From Rhizobium sp. CG5 (GTDB lineage Bacteria > Pseudomonadota > Alphaproteobacteria > Rhizobiales > Rhizobiaceae): a DNA stretch of 64,000 nt. The position numbers and the translations under genes were made by a program. The stretch covers positions 248,001 through 312,000 of the forward strand of contig NZ_JABAEF010000001.1 in the NCBI RefSeq assembly GCF_023701945.1. The letters run 5' to 3'. Below are positions 9,171 to 17,917 of this stretch, one piece after another; the stretch's first letter is position 1, and each line of letters starts with the position of its first letter. Below the pieces are notes generated by a model that worked only from the letters and a program-made list of their open reading frames with translations, searched no databases and was not told where the DNA came from.

Positions 9171-10186
9171 TCTTGCACAAACTCTCCAAGGACTATGGGA
9201 CCGGCAAGCCTGCCGTCAGCGATGTTTCGCTGACCGTGCGCGAAGGCGGTTTCCTGGCGCTGCTCGGGCCGTCCGGCTGCGGCAAGACCACCGTGCTGCG
9301 CATGATCGCCGGCTTCGAGGCGCCGAGCGAGGGCTCGATCCTGCTCGGCGAACGGCTCCTGGCGGATGCCGCCGGCATAGTGCCGCCGGAAAAGCGCAAC
9401 ATGGCGATGGTGTTCCAGTCTTATGCGCTCTGGCCGCATATGAGCGTCGCCGACAATGTCGGCTATCCCTTGAAAGTGCGCGGCATTTCCGGCGAGCGCT
9501 ACCAGGCAGCGGTGCGCGAAGCGCTGGCGACGGTGCGGCTGGAAGCCTATGCGGCGAGGCGTCCGGCGGATCTTTCCGGCGGCCAGCGGCAGCGCGTCGC
9601 TTTGGCACGCTGCCTGGTGACAGCGCCCGATGTGGTGCTGCTGGACGAGCCGCTTGCCAATCTCGACCGGCACCTGCGCCAGGAAATGGAGGAGACCTTT
9701 CGCGAATTCCATATCCGCTCCGGCGCGACGATGGTCTTTGTGACCCATGACCAGAGCGAGGCCATGGCGCTGGCGACCGACGTCGCCGTGATGGCGGAAG
9801 GGCGGCTGCTGCAGGTCGCGCCGCCCGCCGAGATCTACGCGCGGCCGGAGGGCCGAGCGGTTGGCGCGCTGGTCGGCAAAGGGAGCATCCTGCAACTGCC
9901 GATGGCCGATACACCCCGCCGCGACCTCGACTGGACAGCGCTGGCCGAACCGCTGTCGCAGCCGGACGAGCGGCTGCCCAAGGTCGATGTTCTGGTCCGG
10001 CCGCAGGATGTTGTGATCGGTCCGGACGGCGTTGCGGCAACCGTCGAGACGGCGATCTTCGAGGGCGAGCGTTATGCCGTGCGGCTCGCGCTGTCCGACG
10101 GGCAGAGCCTGCGCGCCTTCAGCCGCACGGCCATCCGGCCGGGCGAGCGGGTTGCGGTGATCGTCAAGGCCGGCTGGCGGCTCTGA
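9158..10186 (+). CDS. ABC transporter ATP-binding protein (FbpC/AfuC-like)
   Basis: A 342-residue ATPase that powers the preceding permease. Walker A is GPSGCGKTT, the Q-loop is MVFQSYALWPHMSV, the signature is LSGGQRQRVALAR, Walker B is VVLLDEPLANLD, and the switch histidine is in FVTHDQSEA. The C-terminal ~100 residues form a TOBE-like regulatory domain. The chosen start is TTG at 9158, seven bases after AAAGGAG and overlapping the permease stop by 13 bp; no ATG fits. The domain set matches CUT1/FeT-type importers. Confidence 0.9.
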   Translation: MAQLILHKLSKDYGTGKPAVSDVSLTVREGGFLALLGPSGCGKTTVLRMIAGFEAPSEGSILLGERLLADAAGIVPPEKRNMAMVFQSYALWPHMSVADNVGYPLKVRGISGERYQAAVREALATVRLEAYAARRPADLSGGQRQRVALARCLVTAPDVVLLDEPLANLDRHLRQEMEETFREFHIRSGATMVFVTHDQSEAMALATDVAVMAEGRLLQVAPPAEIYARPEGRAVGALVGKGSILQLPMADTPRRDLDWTALAEPLSQPDERLPKVDVLVRPQDVVIGPDGVAATVETAIFEGERYAVRLALSDGQSLRAFSRTAIRPGERVAVIVKAGWRL

Positions 10187-10204
10187 GCTGGCGTGTCGCG
10201 CAGA

Positions 10205-10582
10205 TCAGCGGGCGTCGGAACACTGCCAGCGGATGGTGCGGCAGCCGCGCGTGTTGCGGCTGCAGACCTTCATCGCTTCATATTCGGCCCGCGCCCGGTC
10301 GTCGCCCCAGCCCGAGCCCCAGCCGTTCGGCCCGGCGGCCAGGGCGCCGCAGGCATTCTGGAACCAGATCGCCACGCGGCAATCGTCTGCATATTGGGAG
10401 CAGGCGTTGAGGGCCTTGCGCTCGGCGATCCGGCGGGTGTCGTGGGAATGCGACCAGCCGGTCGATCCGGTGGCGGGCGAATAGGCGAGCGCCCCAAAGC
10501 CTTCGGCCGAAGCGTTACCGGGCAAAAGCGTTGACGTCAGGACGGCGAGGCAGGTGATGATCTTGATGATTGGCAGGCGCAT
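10205..10582 (-). CDS. Secreted DUF4189 family protein
   Basis: A 125-residue protein with a signal peptide (about 26 residues, ending NASA) and a mature domain reading GALAYSPATGSTGWSHSHDTRRIAERKAL. It has six cysteines spaced as expected for disulfides. This is the DUF4189 pattern, found in exported proteins of Alphaproteobacteria whose function is not established. It stands alone between the ABC importer and a divergent nuclease/phosphatase gene. Confidence 0.75.
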   Translation of the reverse strand: MRLPIIKIITCLAVLTSTLLPGNASAEGFGALAYSPATGSTGWSHSHDTRRIAERKALNACSQYADDCRVAIWFQNACGALAAGPNGWGSGWGDDRARAEYEAMKVCSRNTRGCRTIRWQCSDAR

Positions 10583-10742
10583 GGATGAAGTCTCCCCCTA
10601 GAGTTTTCGGGAGCAATGATAGCGTCGAGGAAAAGCCCGCCCTAGCGGAATATCGCCGCAAACCTGGCTTTAATTGGGTCGTGCCTTTGCTATTGGCGGC
10701 CCGCGTCGTAGGCTGCAGACCGCCCCAACCGAAAGCTCATTC

Positions 10743-11852
10743 ATGTCCCTGCGCCTGGCCACCTTCAATGTCGAAAACCTGATGACCCGCTTCGATTTCA
10801 CCGGCTTTCGCAACCAGTTGCGCCAGGACCGGGTGATGAAGCTGTTCGAGATCAAGGACGAGCGGGCCTATGAGGCGCTCGAATCGGCCCGCGTCGTGGC
10901 CTCGACCGACGATACAAGACAGCTCTCGGCGCTGGCGATCGCCGATGCCGACGCAGACATTCTCTGCCTGCAGGAGATCGACAATATGGAGGCCTTGTCG
11001 GCCTTCGAGTACGGCTATCTGTTTCGCATGGTCGGCAATGGCTACCGGCAGAAATACCTGGTCGAAGGCAATGACAGCCGCGGCATCGATGTCGGCGTTG
11101 TCATGCGCGAGGAGACGCGCGACGGCCAGAAGATCGAACTGGTCGATATCAAGAGCCATGCGGCGCTGACCTATCGCGACCTGAAGCCATTCGTTCCGGG
11201 GCTGGTCAGTCCGAACAGCGAAGACGACAAGATCTTCAAGCGCGATTGCCTGGAACTCGACCTGCGGATCGGCGGGCAGCCGCTGACGCTTTATGTCGTG
11301 CATCTGAAATCGATGAGCGGCAATCGCGACGGCCTGGATGGGCGGACCTCGACCATGCCGATCCGCCAGGCCGAGGTGAGCGCCGTGCGCCATATCATCG
11401 AGAACCGTTTTGGCCGCGACCGTACTGCTGCGATGAATTTTGCGATCTGCGGCGACATGAACGACTATCAGGAGCGCGTTGACGTGATCGGCAGCCGCAG
11501 GCTCGGATACCGGTTCGAGCATCGTGCCGACCTGCCAAGCGCGCTCGACGGGTTGAGCCATGACGGCTTTGCCGAAAATCCGATGCTGCGGCGTGATCCG
11601 CTGGACCGCTGGACACTCTACCATGCCCGCGGGCCGGAGGAGCAGCATCTGTGCCAACTCGACTATATCTGGCTGTCGCCGGCGCTTTCACGCCTGAACG
11701 CGACGCGGGTGCCGGAGATCATCCGCGCCGGCCAGCCGTTTCGAACCGTCTTTCCGCCCGGTCAGGAGGTCGAGCGCTTTCCGCGCATCGGTTGGGATCG
11801 TCCCAAAGCCTCCGACCATTGCCCCATTGTCATTACCCTGGACCTCAAATGA
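10743..11852 (+). CDS. Endonuclease/exonuclease/phosphatase family protein
   Basis: A 369-residue EEP-fold metal-dependent phosphodiesterase. Conserved blocks are LATFNVENL at the start, ILCLQEIDN (metal-binding Glu), the HLKS histidine motif, CGDMNDY (catalytic Asp/Asn) and the terminal SDHCPIV histidine. The family includes DNases, sphingomyelinases and inositol phosphatases; no signal peptide is seen, so it is probably cytoplasmic. The ATG at 10743 begins the conserved strand. It overlaps the Nudix gene by ATGA, indicating co-translation. Confidence 0.85.
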   Translation: MSLRLATFNVENLMTRFDFTGFRNQLRQDRVMKLFEIKDERAYEALESARVVASTDDTRQLSALAIADADADILCLQEIDNMEALSAFEYGYLFRMVGNGYRQKYLVEGNDSRGIDVGVVMREETRDGQKIELVDIKSHAALTYRDLKPFVPGLVSPNSEDDKIFKRDCLELDLRIGGQPLTLYVVHLKSMSGNRDGLDGRTSTMPIRQAEVSAVRHIIENRFGRDRTAAMNFAICGDMNDYQERVDVIGSRRLGYRFEHRADLPSALDGLSHDGFAENPMLRRDPLDRWTLYHARGPEEQHLCQLDYIWLSPALSRLNATRVPEIIRAGQPFRTVFPPGQEVERFPRIGWDRPKASDHCPIVITLDLK

Positions 11853-12589
11853 CCCTGCACACTGTCGACGACCATCTGCACTGGCCAGCGGAAGAAACGG
11901 TCTTTCCGGTTTCGGAGATCCGCTTGCGGATTTCTGACGGCGACTATCCGTTTCCGCCCGAGGTGGAGGCCGCAGCGGCTGACAACTGGAGCCGCGAGAT
12001 CGCTGCCAATCCCGCGCTTTTCAACGGCCGGATGCTGTTTCAGCGGCGCCTGTCGATGGGTGGCGACACGATTGCCGGGGAGGGGCACGTCATCCCGTAT
12101 GCGACCTATCTTTGGTGGCGCCGCCAGGCGGAGCCGTCCTTCGGCTATCACCTGTTCGCCCTGCCGGTGCCGGTGTCGAGCGATGGGGCTGTGATTGCCG
12201 TGCGCATGTCGCCGCATACCGCCAATCCGGGACAGGTCTATTGCGCGGCGGGTTCGCTCGAGCCTGGCGACGTCGTCGACGGCCATGCCGATCTGGGCGC
12301 CAATATGGCGCGCGAGGTGATGGAGGAAACCGGCCTTGATCTGGGCGAGGCGCAAGCCGATCCGCAGTTTTATGCCAGCTATCGCCAGCGTCGCGTCACC
12401 GTGTTCCGGCTTTACCGCTTTGCGCTTACGGCCGACGAGATGCTGGAGCGCATCGCGGCGCATATGGCGGTGGACGAGGAAAAGGAGATATCCGGAGCTG
12501 TTGCCATCCGCTCGGCCGATCCGCAGGCCCATGCCTACAACCGCGCCATGCTGCCGATGCTCGACTGGTATTTCAACAGGCCTAACTAG
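11849..12589 (+). CDS. Nudix hydrolase-like protein
   Basis: A 246-residue protein with a C-terminal-half Nudix signature: a glycine-led loop followed by AREVMEETGLDLG, the metal-binding REUXEEXGU core. Nudix enzymes hydrolyse nucleoside-diphosphate-linked compounds. The first 100 residues are an extra N-terminal domain seen in larger rhizobial Nudix proteins. The upstream Gx5E part of the box is degenerate, so activity is less certain than fold. The start overlaps the preceding stop (ATGA). Confidence 0.8.
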   Translation: MTLHTVDDHLHWPAEETVFPVSEIRLRISDGDYPFPPEVEAAAADNWSREIAANPALFNGRMLFQRRLSMGGDTIAGEGHVIPYATYLWWRRQAEPSFGYHLFALPVPVSSDGAVIAVRMSPHTANPGQVYCAAGSLEPGDVVDGHADLGANMAREVMEETGLDLGEAQADPQFYASYRQRRVTVFRLYRFALTADEMLERIAAHMAVDEEKEISGAVAIRSADPQAHAYNRAMLPMLDWYFNRPN

Positions 12590-12660
12590 TCCTTTGCTTG
12601 CATGCCAATCGATGCTCGGGCAGTCTGCGGCACCAGACCGCAGGACAGAGGGAGAATCGA

Positions 12661-13578
12661 TTGGCCCGTCATTACAGCGTCTATGATGTTTTCACCGACA
12701 GAAAGCTTGCCGGCAACCCGCTGGCGGTGATTTTCGACGGTGAAGGCTTGAGCGATGAGGCCATGCAGGCCATTGCCCGGGAGCTCAATCTGTCGGAAAC
12801 GGTGTTCGTGCAGACGGCAGCCAATCCGACCCATGCCGCCAAGCTGCGCATCTTCACGCCAGGGCGCGAATTGCCGTTTGCCGGGCATCCGACCGTCGGC
12901 ACGGCGATTGCGCTGGCAGAGCGCTCCTATGACGGCAGCAATGGCGGTCTGGATCTGGTCTCGGTGCTGGAGGAAAATGTCGGGCCGGTGCGCTGCGCTG
13001 TGCGGATTCGCGACGGCGAGGCGAGCTTTGCCGAATTCGACCTGCCCCGGACCTCGCAACAGGTGCAATTGCCGCTCGACAGACAGGGCCTGGCCGATGC
13101 GCTCAGCGTCAAGGTGAGCGATATCGGCTTTGAAAACCACGTGCCGGCGGTCTGGAGTGCCGGTGTGCCGTTCCTGTTGTTGCCGCTGCACAATCTTGCC
13201 GCCGTCGAAACGCTCGAATTCGACCCGCAGCTTTGGGAGCGCACGGCGCCGTTCAGCAATGGGGCGCTGGCCTCTGCCTATGTCTATTGCCGCGGCGGCG
13301 TTCACCATGCCGCGAAATTCCACGCCCGCATGTTCGGCTCCGGCATGGGCATTTCCGAGGATCCGGCAACGGGATCGGCGGTGGCGGCGCTGTCGGGGGC
13401 CATCCACCTGTTCGACGGGCTGCCGGACGGTCATCATCCGGTGCTGATCGAGCAGGGCGTGGAGATGGGACGGCCGTCCTTCATTCACCTGCATATCGAC
13501 GTGAAGGACGGGGAGATTTCCCGGGCGCGGATCGGTGGCCAAGCGGTGCGAATTGCCACCGGAATGCTCGACCTTTGA
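12661..13578 (+). CDS. PhzF family isomerase/epimerase-like protein
   Basis: A 305-residue protein of the PhzF/diaminopimelate-epimerase fold. It has GNPLAVIFDG near the start, the catalytic-glutamate segment LNLSETVFV, the RIFTPGRELPFAGHPTVG block and the C-terminal GISEDPATGSA phosphate-binding loop. PhzF relatives isomerise small metabolites; most family members are not involved in phenazine synthesis and the substrate is unknown. The start is TTG at 12661, eight bases after AGAGGGAG; an in-frame ATG at 12598 would add 21 atypical residues. Confidence 0.85.
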   Translation: MARHYSVYDVFTDRKLAGNPLAVIFDGEGLSDEAMQAIARELNLSETVFVQTAANPTHAAKLRIFTPGRELPFAGHPTVGTAIALAERSYDGSNGGLDLVSVLEENVGPVRCAVRIRDGEASFAEFDLPRTSQQVQLPLDRQGLADALSVKVSDIGFENHVPAVWSAGVPFLLLPLHNLAAVETLEFDPQLWERTAPFSNGALASAYVYCRGGVHHAAKFHARMFGSGMGISEDPATGSAVAALSGAIHLFDGLPDGHHPVLIEQGVEMGRPSFIHLHIDVKDGEISRARIGGQAVRIATGMLDL

Positions 13579-13704
13579 AAACAAAGGGTTTTTCCGGATT
13601 TGTGGAAAATATTTGACAGACAGGCGAAGAATTTTCGCTTGTCGGCTGGACAAGCCCGAATATCCTGTTTATACGCCCGGTCACGCCACCAGAACGGCGC
13701 GGAT

Positions 13705-13780
<76 letters not shown>

Positions 13781-13957
13781 AAATACAAATTTCCGCTGAA
13801 AATTCAGATGCAGAAAAAAAAGCCGCTTCCAGCGGTGTCTCTGTTTGTTCCGGGTCCGAAAGCCTGATGTTCATCGGATGTTCCGGAATTTTCTCCCCGA
13901 CTGTCAAATCTTGCCTGTGGATAACTGTGGATAACCTCTGAGCCGGCTAAATGCCGG

Positions 13958-14740
13958 TCAGCGGTGGCGCGATTGCGGCAGGACGTAGGGAATCCTGTCG
14001 GCAGGCGGGCGGCCGACGGCACCTGAGATGCCGTAGACATCGGCGATCACCGTGTCGTGAATGGTGTCGGCCGGCGGCCCTTCGGCAAAGATCCGGCCCT
14101 GGTGCAGGACGACCAGATGATCGGCGAATTCGGCGGCGAGATTGAGGTCGTGCAGGATGGCAAGCACCGCTCCGCCGTCCCGCACAAAATCCCGGGCGAT
14201 CTCCAGCACCGCAATCTGGTGGCCGATATCAAGGCTTGAGGTCGGCTCATCGAGGAACAGGGCCTTGGCGCCGTCATCGTCCGTGGCGGTCGGCACCTGG
14301 GCCAGCACCCGTGCAAACTGCACCCGCTGCTGCTCGCCGCCCGACAGCGCCCGATAGGGCCGCCCTTCGAAGCCGGCAAGCCCTACTCTTGCCAGCGCCT
14401 GGCGGGCAGAGCGGCCGGGGTCCGCGCTGCCATGGGCGATGGCGCCCATGCGCACGACTTCCAGCGCTGTGAAGGGGAAGGACAGGACCGTGCTTTGCGG
14501 CAGCACGGCGCGCCGTGCGGCAAGCTCGGCCGCCGTCATGTGGGCAACGGGACGATCCTCATAAAGAACCGTGCCGTGGTCGGCTCTGATCTCTCCCGAC
14601 AGCACCTTCAGCAGCGTCGACTTGCCGGCACCGTTGGGGCCGATGATCACGGTGAAGGTGTTTGGCCGAAGCGTCAGGGTGATGGTGTCGATCAGCCGGC
14701 GGCCGGAGCGTATGAGCGTGACATTGTCGGCCGATATCAT
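13958..14740 (-). CDS. hmuV: Hemin ABC transporter ATP-binding protein HmuV
   Basis: A 260-residue FecE/BtuD-type ATPase that energises haem import. Walker A is GPNGAGKST, the signature is LSGGEQQRVQFAR, Walker B is ALFLDEPTSSLD, and the H-loop is ILHDLNLAAEF. The long spacer before Walker B and the AELAARRAVLPQ block are typical of HmuV. Its ATG overlaps the hmuU stop as TGATG, so it is translated from the hmuTUV message. A CCGGC/GCCGG inverted repeat at 13943-13957 directly follows its stop and could end transcription, although no T-run is present. Confidence 0.9.
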   Translation of the reverse strand: MISADNVTLIRSGRRLIDTITLTLRPNTFTVIIGPNGAGKSTLLKVLSGEIRADHGTVLYEDRPVAHMTAAELAARRAVLPQSTVLSFPFTALEVVRMGAIAHGSADPGRSARQALARVGLAGFEGRPYRALSGGEQQRVQFARVLAQVPTATDDDGAKALFLDEPTSSLDIGHQIAVLEIARDFVRDGGAVLAILHDLNLAAEFADHLVVLHQGRIFAEGPPADTIHDTVIADVYGISGAVGRPPADRIPYVLPQSRHR

Positions 14741-15825
14741 CAGAGACCTTCCATGGCGGATCGGCCGTTCTTGCCGAGCAGCAGCACGAGAAAGACCGGA
14801 GCGCCGAGCATGGCGGTGATGATGCCGATCGGCAGTTCGGCCGGCGCCACCACGGTGCGGGCCATGCTGTCGGCCAGCAGCAGCAGGCTGGCACCGCCCA
14901 GCGCCGAGGCCGGCAGCAGGAAGCGGTGCGACGGGCCGATCAAGAGGCGCAACAGATGCGGCACGACGATGCCGACAAAGGAGATCGATCCGGCGACCGC
15001 CACCGTGGCGCCGCAGGCCGCCGCCACGGCCAGAATGACGATGCGCTTCAGCCGCTGCACCGGCACGCCCATATGGTAGGCCGCCGCATCGCCGAGCACC
15101 AGCGCGTCGAGGCCGCGGGCGACAAACGGGATGGTGGCCAGCACCGCCAGGATGAAGGGCAGGATCGAGGCCGCCTTGGCATAGGTGGCGCCGCCGAGCG
15201 AGCCGAGGCTCCAGAAGGTGATGTCGCGCAGCGCCCGGTCGTCGGCCATGAAGATCAGCAGGCCGGTGCCGGCCGCGCACATGGCGCCGATGGCGATGCC
15301 GGACAGGATGAGCACGGTGGTCGAGGTCTGGCCATTGCGGGTGGCGATGGCATAGAGCAGGACCGTGTTGGTCAGACCGCCGAAAAAGGCCATCAGCGGC
15401 AGAAACTGATTGCCGAGCAGCATCTGCAGGGGTGCCAGCACCGTGGTGCCGAGCACGATGGCACAGACGGCGGCAAGGGCTGCACCGGAGGTGACGCCGA
15501 CAAGGCCGGGGTCGGCAAGTGGATTGCGGAACAACCCTTGCATCATGGCGCCCGACACGCCCAGGCCCGCACCGACCAGCAGCGCCAGCGCGGTGCGCGG
15601 CAGGCGCACCGCTTCGAGGATGACCAGATCCTGGGTGGCAAGCCCGCCTACGCCCGAGAGATGGCGCCACAGGTCGCCAAGGCCGACGCCGGTCGGGCCG
15701 CTGGCAAGCGAGACGAGGCTGGCGAGCCCCAGCAGGGCGACCAGGGCGAGATTGACCGCAAGGCCGAAGCCGCTGCGGTCGCCGGTCAGACCGGCGCTGG
15801 AGCGCCGCAGCAGGGACAGGGTCAC
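14740..15825 (-). CDS. hmuU: Hemin ABC transporter permease HmuU
   Basis: A 361-residue FecCD-family inner-membrane permease with about nine to ten transmembrane helices. It carries family blocks such as RLPRTALALLVGAGLGVSGA, FRNPLADPGLVGVTSGA and GAISFVGIVVPHLLRLL-like text. It moves haem delivered by HmuT across the inner membrane using HmuV. It overlaps hmuT by 4 bp and hmuV by 1 bp. Confidence 0.9.
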   Translation of the reverse strand: MTLSLLRRSSAGLTGDRSGFGLAVNLALVALLGLASLVSLASGPTGVGLGDLWRHLSGVGGLATQDLVILEAVRLPRTALALLVGAGLGVSGAMMQGLFRNPLADPGLVGVTSGAALAAVCAIVLGTTVLAPLQMLLGNQFLPLMAFFGGLTNTVLLYAIATRNGQTSTTVLILSGIAIGAMCAAGTGLLIFMADDRALRDITFWSLGSLGGATYAKAASILPFILAVLATIPFVARGLDALVLGDAAAYHMGVPVQRLKRIVILAVAAACGATVAVAGSISFVGIVVPHLLRLLIGPSHRFLLPASALGGASLLLLADSMARTVVAPAELPIGIITAMLGAPVFLVLLLGKNGRSAMEGL

Positions 15826-16715
15826 GGCTTGATGGTCTCGGGATAGAGTTTGGCGGCCAGGTCGCGCGCCGCGTCTGCGGTGCGGGGGCCGAGGCCGAGC
15901 AGATAGAGGCCTTCCATGGCGATGAAGGCGCCCGTCTGTCCGGCGGGGCTCGATTTCAGGGCCGGCACGGCAAAGGCCTGTTCGGCGGTGACATGCATGG
16001 CGGCGTGATCCATGACCAGCACGACATCGGGGGCCGCGGCAATCAGCGCCTCGTCGCTCATCGGCTTGTAGCCATGGGCATCGCCTGCCGCATTGACGCC
16101 GCCGGCAAGGGCGATCATCGCATCGGCGGCGGTGGCCGAACCGGCGGCCATGACGCGACCATTGGCGAAGGACAGGACGAACAGCACGCGCTTCTTCGGT
16201 TCGGCGATGCCATCGATATCGGCTTTCAGGGCCGCAAGACGGTCCGTCACGGAATGGGCCAGGGCGGCGGCTTCCTGTGGTTTGCCGACGGCCGCGCCAA
16301 CGGCTTCGATCTTCGGAGCGATACCGTCGGGGCTCGGTGGTGCCGGAATGCTGACAACAGGCGTGCCGCTCGCGTCAAGGATCGCCATGGCTTCGACCGG
16401 GCCGGCACCGGATTCGGCGAGAATGAGGTCCGGCTTCTGGGCAAGGATGCCTTCGGCGGACAGTTGCCGCATATAGCCGACATTCGGCTTCGACGTGACG
16501 GCTTGCGGATAGGTGCTGGTGGTGTCGATGGCGACGATCCGGTCGCCGGCGCCCAGCGCATAGAGGATTTCCGTGACCGTGCCGCCGATCGAGACGATGC
16601 GCCGGGCATCGGGATAGGGGCCTTGCGCCAAAGTGGGCACAGCCGCCAACAATGTCGCGCCGGCCAGGGTCGTGATGCCAAGCGACAGAGCGCCAAACAT
16701 TCTTTTCAAGTGCAT
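15822..16715 (-). CDS. hmuT: Periplasmic hemin-binding protein HmuT
   Basis: A 297-residue type III solute-binding protein with a signal peptide (residues 1-30, ending PTLAQ) followed by ARRIVSIGGTVTEILYALGAGDRIVAID, the characteristic start of haem/siderophore-binding proteins. It captures haem in the periplasm for HmuUV. It is the first gene of hmuTUV. The usual rhizobial hmuS gene is not next to it; a divergent monooxygenase and HutX-like gene lie upstream instead, which may supply the cytoplasmic haem-handling steps. Confidence 0.9.
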   Translation of the reverse strand: MHLKRMFGALSLGITTLAGATLLAAVPTLAQGPYPDARRIVSIGGTVTEILYALGAGDRIVAIDTTSTYPQAVTSKPNVGYMRQLSAEGILAQKPDLILAESGAGPVEAMAILDASGTPVVSIPAPPSPDGIAPKIEAVGAAVGKPQEAAALAHSVTDRLAALKADIDGIAEPKKRVLFVLSFANGRVMAAGSATAADAMIALAGGVNAAGDAHGYKPMSDEALIAAAPDVVLVMDHAAMHVTAEQAFAVPALKSSPAGQTGAFIAMEGLYLLGLGPRTADAARDLAAKLYPETIKP

Positions 16716-16821
16716 GTGATCATTGTCCTATCTGCCGATCATGCCGTCACGGTTTTGAAACGATGAGGGCGTCCCGGAGCCGAAAATACGATGGCAATGG
16801 CGCCGTCTGTCAGCGACATTT

Positions 16822-16844
16822 AACTTGACTATAATGCACAAGTT
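16822..16844. promoter_or_regulatory. Candidate operator between hmuT and the haem-monooxygenase gene
   Basis: An AT-rich inverted repeat, AACTTG (16822-16827) and CAAGTT (16839-16844), with partly symmetric T/A flanks, sits in the 298-bp divergent spacer. It overlaps promoter-like TTGACT and TATAAT text. Rhizobial haem genes are usually controlled by RirA, Irr or HmuP. The element does not match one consensus well enough to name the regulator. No gene is seen elsewhere in the spacer. Confidence 0.4.
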
Positions 16845-17013
16845 TAAATAAGAAGGCAACACCGCGACGGACGCGGACCTGTGCTGCCGGCAAGCGCGAA
16901 TGCGGGATTTTCGGCGCCAAGGCTTTGTCCGTTGGCCGTTTCAGGAGTACTATCGGTCACCGCCGCGCGGCCGATGGTCTGACTTGCACCAGAACCGAGA
17001 GGAATTTCGATCA

Positions 17014-17355
17014 ATGTATATCGCTATGAACCGTTTTCGCGTCGTTCCCGGTTTCGAGGAAGCGTTCGAGGCCCAGTGGCTGAACCGTCAGGGCCGTCTG
17101 TCGGAAGTGCCGGGCTATATCGAATTCCAGATGCTCAAGGGTCCAAAGGCCGAGGATCACACGCTCTACGCATCGCATACCGTCTGGGACACCTATGAGT
17201 CCTTCGTCGCCTGGACCAAGTCCGAGCAGTTCCGCGCGGCCCATGCGCGCGCCGGCGAGAGCAAGGTGCAATATCTGTCCGGTCCGCATTTCGAAGGTTT
17301 CGAGGTGATCATCAGCGAAGACAGCGCCGGCAATCGCCGTTCGCAGGCCGCTTGA
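17014..17355 (+). CDS. IsdG/HmuQ-like haem-degrading monooxygenase (ABM fold)
   Basis: A 113-residue antibiotic-biosynthesis-monooxygenase-fold protein. It starts MYIAMNRFRVVPGFEEAFE and keeps the IsdG catalytic set at the family positions: Asn6, Trp67 and His77 (FVAWTKSEQFRAAH). IsdG-type enzymes, called HmuQ/HmuD in bradyrhizobia, open the haem ring and release iron in the cytoplasm. The frame is open from 16900, but the ATG at 17014 begins the domain. It is divergent from hmuTUV and 8 bp upstream of a HutX-like gene, which supports a haem role. Confidence 0.85.
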   Translation: MYIAMNRFRVVPGFEEAFEAQWLNRQGRLSEVPGYIEFQMLKGPKAEDHTLYASHTVWDTYESFVAWTKSEQFRAAHARAGESKVQYLSGPHFEGFEVIISEDSAGNRRSQAA

Positions 17356-17363
17356 GTTCAGCC

Positions 17364-17885
17364 ATGGATACGATCGGGACAGACAAGGATAGCCGTATCG
17401 AACGGGCGAGGGCGGCTCTGGCCGAGAAGCCGGACGGCGTGGTCGAGGCCATTGCCACCTCGGCCGATGTGACGCCGGCCGAGGTGCTGGCGCTGCTTGC
17501 GGACGGAGCGGCGAAGATCGTTTCTGCCGATCTGTTTGCCGAGATCTGGCAGGAATTCGGCAGCTGGGGCGAGGTGCTGATGATCGTCCACACGCAGGAT
17601 ATCGTGCTGGAAGTGGTCGGCTCGCTGCCGGCCGGCAGCGAAGGCCATGGCTGGTTCAACATTCATGGCGACAGCCCGATCGGCGGCCACATCCGCAAGG
17701 ATCGCTGCGCCTCGATCGCCTTCATCGACCGCGCCTTCCATGGCCGGCGCTCCTGTTCGATCTGGTTCATGAATGCCGATGGGCACGCGATGTTCAAGCT
17801 GTTCGTGCGCCGCGACGCACAGAAGGAACTGCTCGCCGACCAACTGGAAAAATTCGAGGCGCTCAGCGCCCGCCTAGCCGCCTGA
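17364..17885 (+). CDS. HutX/HugX-like cytosolic haem utilisation carrier protein
   Basis: A 173-residue protein matching the HutX family, with text such as FGSWGEVLMIVHTQDIVLEV, a GWFNIHGDSPIGGHI core, and SIWFMNADGHAMFKLFVRRD near the C-terminus. HutX proteins bind incoming haem in the cytoplasm and pass it to the degrading enzyme, replacing HmuS-like chaperones. The ATG at 17364 begins the domain; a TTG at 17352 is in frame. It follows the monooxygenase by 8 bp, so the two form a transfer-and-degrade unit. Confidence 0.8.
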   Translation: MDTIGTDKDSRIERARAALAEKPDGVVEAIATSADVTPAEVLALLADGAAKIVSADLFAEIWQEFGSWGEVLMIVHTQDIVLEVVGSLPAGSEGHGWFNIHGDSPIGGHIRKDRCASIAFIDRAFHGRRSCSIWFMNADGHAMFKLFVRRDAQKELLADQLEKFEALSARLAA

Positions 17886-17900
17886 CCAGTCGATGGTATG

Positions 17901-17916
17901 GCCCGGTTTACCGGGC
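17901..17916. terminator. Possible bidirectional terminator between convergent genes
   Basis: A perfect 7-bp stem, GCCCGGT and ACCGGGC, with a TT loop lies in the 32-bp gap between two convergent genes. No T-run follows on either strand, so the call rests on position and stem strength. Confidence 0.4.
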
Positions 17917-17917
17917 G

